From contig NZ_CAKTTZ010000037.1 of the NCBI RefSeq assembly GCF_934617235.1, positions 1-24,798 of the forward strand: a DNA stretch of 24,798 bases, read 5' to 3'. Positions 14,852 through 22,571 of this stretch are shown piece after piece. Origin of the DNA: an uncultured Ellagibacter sp. (lineage in GTDB: Bacteria > Actinomycetota > Coriobacteriia > Coriobacteriales > Eggerthellaceae). The translations under genes were made by a program, and so were the position numbers. The notes under the pieces are model-generated. The model was given only the letters and a program-made list of their open reading frames with translations. It ran no database searches and was not told the origin of the DNA. How positions within the stretch are numbered: position 1 is the stretch's first letter; each line of letters opens with the position of its first letter.

Positions 14852-15238
14852 ATGCTCTTGCATATGTTGAAGGGGAAAATCCACCGCGCGACGGTCACGC
14901 AGGCGGAGCTTAACTACGTCGGGTCGATCACCGTCGATGAGGCACTCATGGAAGCCGCCGGCATCCGCGAGTACGAGAAGGTGGCGATCGTCGATATCAA
15001 CAACGGCGCACGTTTCGAAACCTACGTTATCGCAGGCGATCGAGGCAGCGGAACCATCTGCTTGAACGGTGCCGCCGCACGCTGCGTCTCGGTTGGCGAC
15101 AAGATCATCATCATGTGCTACGCGATGATGACCGAGGAGGAAGCGGATGCCAATCCTCCGCGCGTCGTGCTCGTGGGCGAGAACAACTGCCCCGAGCGCG
15201 TCACCCGCTACGAGCGTCACGGCGAGCTCGAGCGCTAA
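14852..15238 (+). CDS. panD: Aspartate 1-decarboxylase (pyruvoyl enzyme)
   Basis: Decarboxylates L-aspartate to beta-alanine, the second substrate of PanC. The 128-residue precursor lines up with the family from its first residue. The self-cleavage site is G24-S25 in NYVGSITVDEALMEAAGI, where S25 becomes the pyruvoyl group, and Y22 and the later conserved NGAAAR and GDKIIIMCYA blocks are present. The start at 14852 puts the cleavage site at the canonical position 24/25, and GGAAAGGG lies ahead. It is the last gene of the operon; two hairpins, the second a clear terminator, follow. Confidence 0.97.
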   Translation: MLLHMLKGKIHRATVTQAELNYVGSITVDEALMEAAGIREYEKVAIVDINNGARFETYVIAGDRGSGTICLNGAAARCVSVGDKIIIMCYAMMTEEEADANPPRVVLVGENNCPERVTRYERHGELER

Positions 15239-15248
15239 GCAAGCCTTA

Positions 15249-15317
15249 GGAGGGCGCCCACTTTTGCGGTGCCCTCCCGCACCAAAGGAGCCCCAGCTGA
15301 GGGGCTCTTTTCTTATT
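15249..15317 (+). terminator. Terminator of the panBCD operon
   Basis: A seven-base stem GGAGGGC/GCCCTCC (15249-15255 and 15271-15277) is followed by a classical intrinsic terminator: GAGCCCC/GGGGCTC (15288-15294 and 15301-15307), six-base loop, then TTTTCTTATT. The second hairpin alone is sufficient for the plus strand. On the minus strand, for the convergent nadK, it has no good T-run. Confidence 0.88.
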
Positions 15318-15364
15318 AGGACGCCCTTTTATCGAGGGGGGACACCTTCCCAAAGGCGACGTCC

Positions 15365-16330
15365 CTAGAAGAACACCGAGGACGCGTACTCGTAAAAGTT
15401 CTCGCCCTTGTAGCGAAGCAGCGTCGTCGGCTCGGCTCCGCGGCGAACGTACATGCGCTTGATCGGGGATGAGAACTCGGCCATTTCGCCATCGATGAAA
15501 AGGGTCGCCTCCCGTCCCGCCGCATTTTGCGACAAGTCCATTTCGACAACATCGTTTGCCGAGGTCAGCATTGCGCGGGCACGAAGTGAATGCGGCGCGA
15601 TCGGCACGGCGATCAACCCGTCGAAACCGGGCGCCACAAGCGGTCCGCCCGCGGAGAGCGCATAGGCGGTCGAGCCCGTCGCCGTCGCCACCACAAGCCC
15701 GTCGCCGCGCATCTCGGCGATATGGACGTCGGAGATGGAAAGCGAGAAATCGACGATGCGCCCGTTCGCGCCGCGCGTCACCGCCGCCTCGTTCAAGGCG
15801 AAAAACGTATGGCCGCCCGCCCCTTCTTGCGACGACTCTTCCCCTTCGCACTCGTCGTCGTCAAACCAGGTAGAAACCTTCTCTTCATGCGACGAAGCCA
15901 TATCGACATCCGCATCAGGGGAAGCCCACGGGTCGGACTCCCCCTCGCAAACGATATCGACACGCAGATTGCTGCGCCGCTCGCTCACCGTCTCGCCCGC
16001 AAGCGCCGCCGCCACGATAGCCACCACACCGTCTTCGCTCTCGTTTGCAAGAAAGCCCAATCTCCCGAAATTGATGCCCAGAATCGGGACACCCGACACA
16101 CCGACCGCGCGCGCCGTTCGCAGGATCGTTCCGTCGCCGCCCAGAACGACCGCCATATCGACACCGCGGGCAAGCTGGTCGGAAACGAGGGGGTTCGGCG
16201 CGAGACCTTGTAGGTCAGAGGAGTCGAAGACTGCGTAATCGATTCCCTGAGTTCCCAGGTAAGTCGCTAAAAGCAGTGAAGCGTCGATCGCTTGCGAATT
16301 GGAGTTATTGCGTACGATGAGCAGGTTCAT
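15365..16330 (-). CDS. nadK: NAD kinase
   Basis: Phosphorylates NAD to NADP in the cytoplasm. The 321-residue protein has the family motifs GGDGTILRTAR (64-74), INFGRLGFLA (86-95), the NE pair at 180-181, and ATGSTAYALSAGGP (217-230). Between LRVDIV and FFALNE there is an extra segment of about 45 residues (129-173) rich in Asp, Glu and Ser, not normally present in bacterial NAD kinases, which explains why the protein is longer than usual. No strong ribosome binding site is visible; a TATAAT on the minus strand at 16371-16366 is the probable -10 box. It is convergent with panBCD and divergent from murJ. Confidence 0.95.
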   Translation of the reverse strand: MNLLIVRNNSNSQAIDASLLLATYLGTQGIDYAVFDSSDLQGLAPNPLVSDQLARGVDMAVVLGGDGTILRTARAVGVSGVPILGINFGRLGFLANESEDGVVAIVAAALAGETVSERRSNLRVDIVCEGESDPWASPDADVDMASSHEEKVSTWFDDDECEGEESSQEGAGGHTFFALNEAAVTRGANGRIVDFSLSISDVHIAEMRGDGLVVATATGSTAYALSAGGPLVAPGFDGLIAVPIAPHSLRARAMLTSANDVVEMDLSQNAAGREATLFIDGEMAEFSSPIKRMYVRRGAEPTTLLRYKGENFYEYASSVFF

Positions 16331-16343
16331 AAGAGCACTTTCG

Positions 16344-16372
16344 TTGTGTTTGCTAAGATGAGATGATTATAT
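16344..16372. promoter_or_regulatory. Overlapping divergent promoters of nadK and murJ
   Basis: On the plus strand TTGTGT (16344-16349), a 17-base spacer and TTATAT (16367-16372) form a promoter candidate for murJ. On the minus strand the same bases give a perfect TATAAT (16371-16366) about 36 bases ahead of the nadK start. The two -10 boxes share five bases, so only one polymerase could sit there at a time. Predicted leaders are short (about 15 and 30 bases). Confidence 0.45.
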
Positions 16373-16394
16373 CCGAAGAGAATTGGTCGTTTGC

Positions 16395-18428
16395 ATGTCA
16401 GACAAGCTCGCACGAGCTCAACATAGGCGCGTCCCCAAGCAACCCGACGCCCGCCATGCAAACGAAGCGCCGGTCGAGCAAACTCGCTTGCGGGCAACTG
16501 GCGAGACGGGGCAGATTCCCATCGTGGGCAAGCACGCGGGCGTCGACAAGGCAGCACAGCTCGACGCCCGACGCGAGCGACAGGCCCTCATGCGAAAGGC
16601 CGCACCAGGGGAAACCTCGGCCATCCCCATCATAAGCAAGCATGCCGGCGTCGACAAAACGCGCAGCGTGGCGCATGGGTCCCATACGGGAGCACCCGCC
16701 AGCTCGAGCGCCCCATCGTGCAACGCCGCGGGCACACCCGAGTTCTCGCCCGCGTGCGAGCTCGCTCCCACGCCCGCGCCCGCCCCCGACGTCACCATCG
16801 TTGGCGAAGAGCCCGAAAGCAAGGCATCCTCCGTGGGCGCCTCAGCTGCGCTCATGAGCGTATGCGTGCTCTTCTCCCGCATCACGGGATTCTTGAGAAC
16901 CTGGGCGATGGCCTTCGCGCTCGGCTCGTCTTTCCTCTCGAGCTCCTACCAGGTTGCGAACAACTTGCCCAACATGCTCTACGAGCTCGTCATGGGCGGC
17001 ATGCTCGTCACCGCGTTTCTGCCCGTCTATATCTCGGTTAAGAAGAAATCTGGCACCCAGGCCGGCAACGCTTACGCGTCGAACCTGCTCACGCTTGTGA
17101 CCATTTTCCTCGGCGCACTCTCGATCCTGTGCATGGTGTTCCCTGCCCAGGTCATCTACACGCAGACGTTCTACTCCGATCAATCGTCGAGTGCGCTCGC
17201 GACGTTCTTCTTCCAGTATTTCGCCATTCAGCTCGTGTTCTACGGCGCATCGTCTATCGTATCGGGCCTTTTGAACGCGAATCGCGACTACCTGTGGTCT
17301 TCGATTGCCCCCGTGGCAAACAACGTCATCGTCATCGCAACATTCCTCATGTACGCCGCAATCGCGCCCATAAACCCCGATGTCGCCCTGTTCGTCATCG
17401 CCATCGGCAACCCGCTTGGCGTCTTCGTCCAGATGGCCATCCAGCTCCCCGCGCTCAAGCGAAACGGCATTCGCTTGCGCCCCCGCGTGGATTTCCACGA
17501 TCCGGCACTTCGCGACACGCTCGCCATCGGCGGGCCGACGTTCCTCGTGATGATCATCTCGTTCGCAACCGTGTCGGTCATGAATGCAGCCTCCTACTGC
17601 TTCGCAATCGACGGCCCTTCGATCCTCGCGTACGCGCGCCTGTGGTACACCCTGCCGTACTCCTTCCTGGCGATCCCCATCACCACCGCCATGTTCACCG
17701 AGCTTTCGGAGATGAAGGCGGAAGGCGACATGAAAGGCGTCGTCTCGGCCATTACGAACGGCACCGCGCAAATCATGTTCCTGCTCGTTCCCTTCGCGCT
17801 CTACCTTGCCGTGTTCTCGGTTCCGCTCGTCACGCTCTACCATGTCGGTGCCTTCACGATGGAAAACATCCAGTCCATTTCGAGCTATCTAGCCGTGCTC
17901 GCATTCGCGCTGCCGTTCTACGGCGTCAGCTCCTATCTGCAGAAAGTGTTCTCGAGCCTGCGGAAGATGGGAGTTTACGCAGCGCTCAATTTCCTTGCGG
18001 GTGTTGTTCAGGTTGCGCTTACGGCATTCTGGGCATGGACAACCTATAACGGCAACCCGAACCCTGCGACCATCGAGTCCATAGCACTCGCATCGATCGC
18101 ATTCTACGTGGTTGGCGACGTCGCGATGTTCATCTATCTGAGAGCACACCTCGGCCATGTGGGAGTAAGGAAAATCTTCGGTGCCGCGCTCGCCGGTCTT
18201 CTGCTCGGCGCGGCGGGCGCCCTTTGCGGCTTCGGTGTGCTGTTCGCACTTGAAACGTTCATTGGGCCGCTGTCCGGGTCGCTTTTCCAAGCGTTCGCCT
18301 ACATCGTTGCAGGCGGGCTTGTGAGCCTTATTGTGACCTTCGGCCTTGCCCACAAGCTGCACATTCCCGAAGCGTTGTTCATCACCAATATTGCCGGGAA
18401 AATATTTAGGAAACTACGCCGTCACTAG
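16395..18428 (+). CDS. murJ: Lipid II flippase MurJ (MviN family) with N-terminal extension
   Basis: Moves lipid-linked peptidoglycan precursor across the membrane. From about residue 145 the protein shows the MviN pattern of about 14 membrane segments, with SRITGFLRTWAMAFALGSS and YQVANNLPNMLYELVMGGML, the family's N-terminal signature. Ahead of this lie about 140 hydrophilic residues rich in Ala, Pro and Ser, including a duplicated block (residues 36-52 and 72-88). The start is uncertain: an in-frame TTG at 16383 and the ATG at 16395 are both possible, and neither has a strong ribosome binding site; the ATG gives 677 residues. It is followed after 27 bases by an ATP-grasp ligase gene, probably in the same operon. 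Confidence 0.92.
   Translation: MSDKLARAQHRRVPKQPDARHANEAPVEQTRLRATGETGQIPIVGKHAGVDKAAQLDARRERQALMRKAAPGETSAIPIISKHAGVDKTRSVAHGSHTGAPASSSAPSCNAAGTPEFSPACELAPTPAPAPDVTIVGEEPESKASSVGASAALMSVCVLFSRITGFLRTWAMAFALGSSFLSSSYQVANNLPNMLYELVMGGMLVTAFLPVYISVKKKSGTQAGNAYASNLLTLVTIFLGALSILCMVFPAQVIYTQTFYSDQSSSALATFFFQYFAIQLVFYGASSIVSGLLNANRDYLWSSIAPVANNVIVIATFLMYAAIAPINPDVALFVIAIGNPLGVFVQMAIQLPALKRNGIRLRPRVDFHDPALRDTLAIGGPTFLVMIISFATVSVMNAASYCFAIDGPSILAYARLWYTLPYSFLAIPITTAMFTELSEMKAEGDMKGVVSAITNGTAQIMFLLVPFALYLAVFSVPLVTLYHVGAFTMENIQSISSYLAVLAFALPFYGVSSYLQKVFSSLRKMGVYAALNFLAGVVQVALTAFWAWTTYNGNPNPATIESIALASIAFYVVGDVAMFIYLRAHLGHVGVRKIFGAALAGLLLGAAGALCGFGVLFALETFIGPLSGSLFQAFAYIVAGGLVSLIVTFGLAHKLHIPEALFITNIAGKIFRKLRRH
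16500..16658 (+). repeat. Duplicated 17-residue motif within the MurJ N-terminal extension
   Basis: GETGQIPIVGKHAGVDK (residues 36-52, bases 16500-16550) and GETSAIPIISKHAGVDK (72-88, bases 16608-16658) are identical at 13 of 17 positions, 36 residues apart. The encoding DNA is also similar, pointing to an internal duplication. The segment precedes the first membrane helix and is presumably cytoplasmic. Confidence 0.8.
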
Positions 18429-18455
18429 CGGCATCCCCTTATGAAAAGGAACGTC

Positions 18456-19751
18456 ATGACCACCTTGAAACCTCGCATCGCACGCAAAGAAGAAATCGGG
18501 AAGCTCCTCAAGCCGATCGTCGTCGGAGGCGATATCCTCGCCTACAGCTATGTTCGCGAGCTCAATCGAGCCTTTGGCATCGACAAGACCATCGTCCTTG
18601 CAGCGGCCGACATCAAGATGCTCTCGACAAGCCGCTTCACCGACTATCGCCTTACCCCCGGCGTCCATGATGCAGATGTGCTCTACGCAACCCTCGAGGC
18701 GATTGCTGCCGAATTCGCGCGCGAGGACCCCGCATTCGTCCCGATGGTGTTCGGTTGCGATGACTGCCATGCACGCATGCTCTCGGAGGCAAAGCCGCGC
18801 CTCGAGGCAGCAGGCATCGTTGTTCCCTATATCGATTTCGAGCTCCTCGATGACATCACCCAGAAGCGCCGCTTCTACGAGCTGTGCGAAGAGCTTAGCA
18901 TCCCCTACCCCAAGACGTGGTACTTCGACTGCAGTGATGCCGGCCCTGACGAACTGCCGCTCGACGAGCTGCCGTTTCCCTTAATCGCGAAGCCGTCGAA
19001 CTCAGCACAATTTCAAGACGCCGAGCCGACGGTGCGCGGATGGCGCAAGATTTACGAAATCGAGGACGCCGCCGAAATGGCCGACGTCTGGAAGTCGCTG
19101 CGCGAGTCGAGCTATAACAACCTCATGGTCGTCCAGGATTTCGTGCCTGGCGGCGATGACGCGATTCGAACGCTCACCACGTTTTCCAATGCGCAAGGCG
19201 AAGTGCGCTGCGTATCGGGCGGCGTCGTGTGCCTGCAGGACCACGACCCCACGGCCATCGGCAACCCGCTTTGCATCCTTGGCGAGCGCGAAGAGGCCAT
19301 CATCGAATGCGCAAAACGATTCATACGCCGCGTCGGTTACTGCGGTATGGCCAACTTCGACATCAAGCTCGACGAACGCGATGGGTCGTTCCGCTTCTTC
19401 GAAGTGAACACACGCTGCGGCCGCAACACCTACTACATGAGCCTTGGCGGGCAAAACTTCGTCGAGCTGATGGTTCGTCAGTTCGTCCTCGGTGAAGATA
19501 TCCCCTATCACGAAGCGTACGACCCCTTTGTCTACTGCTGCGTGCCAGCCTACGTGCTGAAACGCTCGATGTCGAACGAAGTGCGCCTTACCGAAGCGCT
19601 CAAACGCCTGCGCTCAAACGAAGAGCACTATCCGCTGCATTATGCGCCCGACACGTTCTCGCACAATCTCTGGGCGAAAATCATGTACGTGAATCAGATT
19701 CGCAAGTTCAAAAAATTCTATTGGGATACGGAAGGCAAGCAGCTGAAATAG
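18456..19751 (+). CDS. ATP-grasp carboxylate-amine ligase, possibly peptidoglycan-related
   Basis: A 431-residue cytoplasmic ATP-grasp enzyme. The pre-ATP-grasp region has PIVVGGDILAYSYVREL (20-36). Then come LIAKPSN (176-182, ATP-binding lysine K179), NNLMVVQDFVPGGDD (221-235), GMANFDIKLDE (297-307) and FFEVNTRCGRN (314-324), where D302, E316 and N318 would bind magnesium. Such ligases join a carboxylate to an amine through an acyl phosphate. Length and layout resemble D-aspartate ligases that build peptidoglycan cross-bridges, and the position 27 bases after murJ supports a cell-wall role, but this is inference. The ATG at 18456 is preferred to 18441 because AAAAGGA lies seven bases ahead of it. 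Confidence 0.82.
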   Translation: MTTLKPRIARKEEIGKLLKPIVVGGDILAYSYVRELNRAFGIDKTIVLAAADIKMLSTSRFTDYRLTPGVHDADVLYATLEAIAAEFAREDPAFVPMVFGCDDCHARMLSEAKPRLEAAGIVVPYIDFELLDDITQKRRFYELCEELSIPYPKTWYFDCSDAGPDELPLDELPFPLIAKPSNSAQFQDAEPTVRGWRKIYEIEDAAEMADVWKSLRESSYNNLMVVQDFVPGGDDAIRTLTTFSNAQGEVRCVSGGVVCLQDHDPTAIGNPLCILGEREEAIIECAKRFIRRVGYCGMANFDIKLDERDGSFRFFEVNTRCGRNTYYMSLGGQNFVELMVRQFVLGEDIPYHEAYDPFVYCCVPAYVLKRSMSNEVRLTEALKRLRSNEEHYPLHYAPDTFSHNLWAKIMYVNQIRKFKKFYWDTEGKQLK

Positions 19752-19752
19752 G

Positions 19753-20550
19753 CTATTCACTCGCCTTCGAAACCGGACGCTTGTAGTCGGGCTCAGTCGT
19801 GAGAACGACGGGCCCGTCTTCAGTAATGGCAACCGTTTTCTCGAAATGGGCAGACGGCTTCCCATCTTTCGTGCAGATGAGCCACCCATCAGGCATAGAG
19901 GCGAATTTATGCGTCCCGGCGTTAATCATGGGTTCGATAGCGAGCACCATGCCTACGCGCAGCGGTATCCCCCAGTGACGAAATCCATGGTTAGGGATAT
20001 GGGGATTCTCGTGCATGTCGCGCCCAATGCCGTGGCCTCCATAGTCGCGCACGACGCCGAAGCCTGCGCCCTCGGCGATACTCTGGATGGCATGACCAAT
20101 ATCCCCCAGGTGATTTCCCGCCCGTGCGGCATCAAGCCCAGCCCACATGCATTCCTCAGTCACACGAAGGAGCTTTTTCTTCTCCTCGTCAATTTTGCCG
20201 ATGGGAAAAGTCCAGGCGTTATCACCAACCCATCCATCGACTATAGCGCCAGTATCGATCGAAAGAATGTCCCCATCGCGAAGTATCGCCTTCGCCGAAG
20301 GGATACCATGAATAATCTGATCATTGATTGAAGCGCAAATCGAACAGGGGAAGCCTCCATACCCCTTAAATGCAGGAATACCGCCTTCAGCGCGAATCAG
20401 TTCCTCCGCAAGCTCGTCGAGCTCGAACGTCGACACACCTGGCTTCGCATGCTCACCTAAAACTCGAAGCACCTTGGCAGAAAGGCGCCCCGCCTCACGC
20501 ATCGCATCGATTTCAGCAGGAGACTTCAAGATCACAGCATTTGCTCTCAT
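19753..20550 (-). CDS. map: Methionine aminopeptidase, type I
   Basis: Removes the initiator methionine from new proteins. The 265-residue enzyme shows all metal and active-site residues: H81 (QIIHGIP), D99 and D110 (LSIDTGAIVDGWVGD), H173 (GHGIGRDMHENP), E206 (VLAIEPM) and E237 (AHFEKT). The start at 20550 has AGAAGGG at a workable distance; the in-frame ATG at 20559 is an alternative that adds three residues. Its stop codon is only one base from the stop of the convergent ATP-grasp gene, with no terminator between. It is separated from the rplA gene by a terminator, so it needs its own promoter in the short gap 20551-20590. Confidence 0.96.
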   Translation of the reverse strand: MRANAVILKSPAEIDAMREAGRLSAKVLRVLGEHAKPGVSTFELDELAEELIRAEGGIPAFKGYGGFPCSICASINDQIIHGIPSAKAILRDGDILSIDTGAIVDGWVGDNAWTFPIGKIDEEKKKLLRVTEECMWAGLDAARAGNHLGDIGHAIQSIAEGAGFGVVRDYGGHGIGRDMHENPHIPNHGFRHWGIPLRVGMVLAIEPMINAGTHKFASMPDGWLICTKDGKPSAHFEKTVAITEDGPVVLTTEPDYKRPVSKASE

Positions 20551-20584
20551 CAATACCATCCCTTCTATCAGCTTATACCAGTAT

Positions 20585-20625
20585 AGCCCCAAAAACAAAA
20601 AGAGCGCGGCACGAATGCCACGCTC
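20585..20625 (-). terminator. Terminator after rplA
   Basis: On the minus strand the stem GAGCGTGGCA/TGCCGCGCTC (20602-20625, one G-T pair) is followed directly by TTTTTGTTTTTGGGG. It lies 30 bases beyond the rplA stop codon and ends the rplK-rplA transcript before map. This is the cleanest one-directional terminator in the window. Confidence 0.9.
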
Positions 20626-20655
20626 ATTTATCGATAGATTGAGTAGCCGAATAAG

Positions 20656-21366
20656 CTATTCAGCAGCGCTGGTGTATGCACGGGTCACGGAAGAATCCAC
20701 CGCAACGCCCGGGCCCATCGTGGAAGAAACGGAGATGGACTTCACGTACTTGCCCTTAGCGGCAGCCGGCTTCATACGAAGAACCTCATCGTAGACGGTG
20801 CCATAGTTCTCAGCGAGCTGCTCAGCGGTGAAGCTAGCCTTACCGACGATAACGTGGGCGATGCCATAACGGTCGGCGCGATACTCAACGCGGCCGCCCT
20901 TGAGCTCCTTGATAGCCTTAGCAACATCGGTGGTCACCGTGCCGAGCTTGGGGTTCGGCATGAGGCCACGGGGGCCGAGAATCTTACCGAGACGGCCAAC
21001 CTTGCCCATCTGATCAGGGGTTGCAACAGCGGCGTCGAAGTTGAACTCGCCAGCCTGAATCTGCTGGGTGAGTTCCTCGGTGCCCACGATATCGGCGCCA
21101 GCTTCCTTGGCAGCCTCAGCCATGGCGCCTTCGGCGAACACGGCAACGCGGACGGTCTTACCAGAGCCGTTGGGCAGGGACACCGTGCCGCGGAGCTGCT
21201 GGTCAGCCTGACGGGTGTCGATGCCAAGGCGGAAGTGAACTTCCACGGTCTCGTCGAACTTCTTGGTAGCAAGCTCCTTAACGAGCGTCATAGCCTCGAG
21301 GGGGGCCAGCGCCTCAGCAGGAACCTTCGCGATGGCTTCGCGATAAGCTTTGGATTTCTTAGCCAT
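20656..21366 (-). CDS. rplA: 50S ribosomal protein L1
   Basis: Binds 23S rRNA and forms the L1 stalk of the large subunit. In many bacteria it also represses its own operon by binding the mRNA leader. The 236-residue protein has the usual length, beginning MAKKSKAYREAIAKV, with the central KTVRVAVFAEG and GKVGRLGKILGPRGLMPNPKLGTVT blocks that identify L1. The start at 21366 is set by AAAGGA eight bases upstream; the frame remains open to 21411. It follows rplK after a 67-base gap. Confidence 0.98.
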   Translation of the reverse strand: MAKKSKAYREAIAKVPAEALAPLEAMTLVKELATKKFDETVEVHFRLGIDTRQADQQLRGTVSLPNGSGKTVRVAVFAEGAMAEAAKEAGADIVGTEELTQQIQAGEFNFDAAVATPDQMGKVGRLGKILGPRGLMPNPKLGTVTTDVAKAIKELKGGRVEYRADRYGIAHVIVGKASFTAEQLAENYGTVYDEVLRMKPAAAKGKYVKSISVSSTMGPGVAVDSSVTRAYTSAAE

Positions 21367-21433
21367 TCTATAAATCCTTTCGTGGTGTTGGCGAGTTGTT
21401 AGCTCTTCCACTTAAACAAACAGGGAGAGGCAA

Positions 21434-21925
21434 TTAGGCATTGCCCTGGAGCATTGCAGCGACCTTGCGAGAAGGAACGTACTTGATCTTCATCTCGCGG
21501 CCTTCGATGCGAACGCCCATGGAACGAGCGGTGCCGGCGATGATTTCCTTCGCAGCATCGATGTCGTTCGCGTTGAGGTCGGGGAGCTTGATCTCGGCAA
21601 TCTCGGTGAGCTGAGCATCGGTCAGGGTGCCGACCGTCTTCAACTGCGGGATGCCAGAGCCGCTCTTGATGCCGAGCTTCTCCTTGATGAGCACAGCCGC
21701 GGGAGGGGTCTTGCACACGAAGGTGAAGGACTTGTCCTCGTAAACCGTGATCTCAACAGGGATGATGGTGCCGGACTGGTCCTGCGTCTGAGCGTTGAAC
21801 GCCTGGCAGAACTGCATGATGTTAACACCCTGCGCACCAAGTGCAGGGCCTACCGGCGGAGCCGGGTTGGCAGCGCCAGCCGGAATTTGCAGCTTGACGA
21901 AGCCGGTTTGCTTCTTTTCAGCCAT
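21434..21925 (-). CDS. rplK: 50S ribosomal protein L11 with a C-terminal extension
   Basis: Part of the GTPase-associated centre of the large subunit. The 163-residue protein has the L11 signatures: VKLQIPAGAANPAPPVGPALGAQGVNI (10-36, the proline-rich N-terminal domain) and the RNA-binding C-terminal domain ending GTARSMGVRIEG at residue 142, where the protein normally stops. Here 21 further residues follow, rich in Lys and Arg (REMKIKYVPSRKVAAM...). No frameshift is needed to explain the tail. AAAGG precedes the ATG at a suitable distance. It is the first gene of the rplK-rplA pair, downstream of nusG. Confidence 0.97.
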   Translation of the reverse strand: MAEKKQTGFVKLQIPAGAANPAPPVGPALGAQGVNIMQFCQAFNAQTQDQSGTIIPVEITVYEDKSFTFVCKTPPAAVLIKEKLGIKSGSGIPQLKTVGTLTDAQLTEIAEIKLPDLNANDIDAAKEIIAGTARSMGVRIEGREMKIKYVPSRKVAAMLQGNA

Positions 21926-21984
21926 CTGTACTACCTTTCAGATGAATCGCTTACTGGTTACTCTCTATCGCAAAGCGTATACGT

Positions 21985-22013
21985 GGTGAGAAGCCCCGGT
22001 CCACGCGGGCACC
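21985..22013 (-). promoter_or_regulatory. Hairpin in the rplK leader, possible L1-binding site
   Basis: On the minus strand GGTGCCC (22013-22007) can pair with GGGC and CACC (to 21985) with an asymmetric TTCT bulge, about 60 bases ahead of rplK. L1 represses the L11-L1 operon in several bacteria by binding such a bulged stem in the leader. The match is by shape and place only. Confidence 0.3.
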
Positions 22014-22037
22014 GTCGCACACGCTAGTGCACTCAAA

Positions 22038-22568
22038 CTAAATGCGAGCGACCTGGTCGAAGGAAAGTTCGACCGGCGTTTCGCGACCGAAGATGGAAAC
22101 CATAACCTTTACCTTGCCGGATTCGGGCGCAACCTCGGAGATGACACCGTCGAACTCGGCCAGAGGACCGGAAACCACCTTGATGGTCTGCCCCACTTCC
22201 AGCGTGGTGGAAGTCTTCTTCGGGGCCTCATGGCTCGTACGCTTCATGATCTTGTTGTACTCATCGCGCGTGAGCGGAGCGGGCTTGCCATCGCTGCCAA
22301 CAAACCCGGTAACACCTGGGGTGTTGCGGACAGCTGCCCAGCTACGATCGTCGAGCTCCATACGGACGAGAACATATCCTGGGAAAACCTTCTTCTCGCT
22401 TTCCACACGGCGACCGCCCTCTTTGATCTCGGTCACCATTTCCGTAGGAATCTCGATTGCAAACACATTATTCTCAAGACCCATAGTCTCGACACGAATC
22501 TCAAGGTTGGTTTTCACCTTGTTCTCGTAGCCGGAATAGGTGTGCAGGACATACCACTTCTTCGACAT
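22038..22568 (-). CDS. nusG: Transcription termination/antitermination factor NusG
   Basis: Binds RNA polymerase and links transcription to Rho or to the ribosome. The 176-residue protein has the NGN domain, starting KKWYVLHTYSGYENKVKTNLE and containing KKVFPGYVLVRMELDD, and a C-terminal KOW domain with VGQTIKVVSGPLAEFDGVISEV. Both are complete, and no extra domain is inserted. The ATG lies three bases after the secE stop codon, and its ribosome binding site would have to be inside the end of secE (GGGTG), so translation of the two genes is probably coupled. Confidence 0.98.
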   Translation of the reverse strand: MSKKWYVLHTYSGYENKVKTNLEIRVETMGLENNVFAIEIPTEMVTEIKEGGRRVESEKKVFPGYVLVRMELDDRSWAAVRNTPGVTGFVGSDGKPAPLTRDEYNKIMKRTSHEAPKKTSTTLEVGQTIKVVSGPLAEFDGVISEVAPESGKVKVMVSIFGRETPVELSFDQVARI

Positions 22569-22571
22569 TAC

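Noticed and set aside
16842..17843. 333-residue minus-strand open frame opposite murJ
   Set aside because: Extremely charged (Arg/Glu/His/Asp-rich) mirror of the hydrophobic MurJ helices; no domain.
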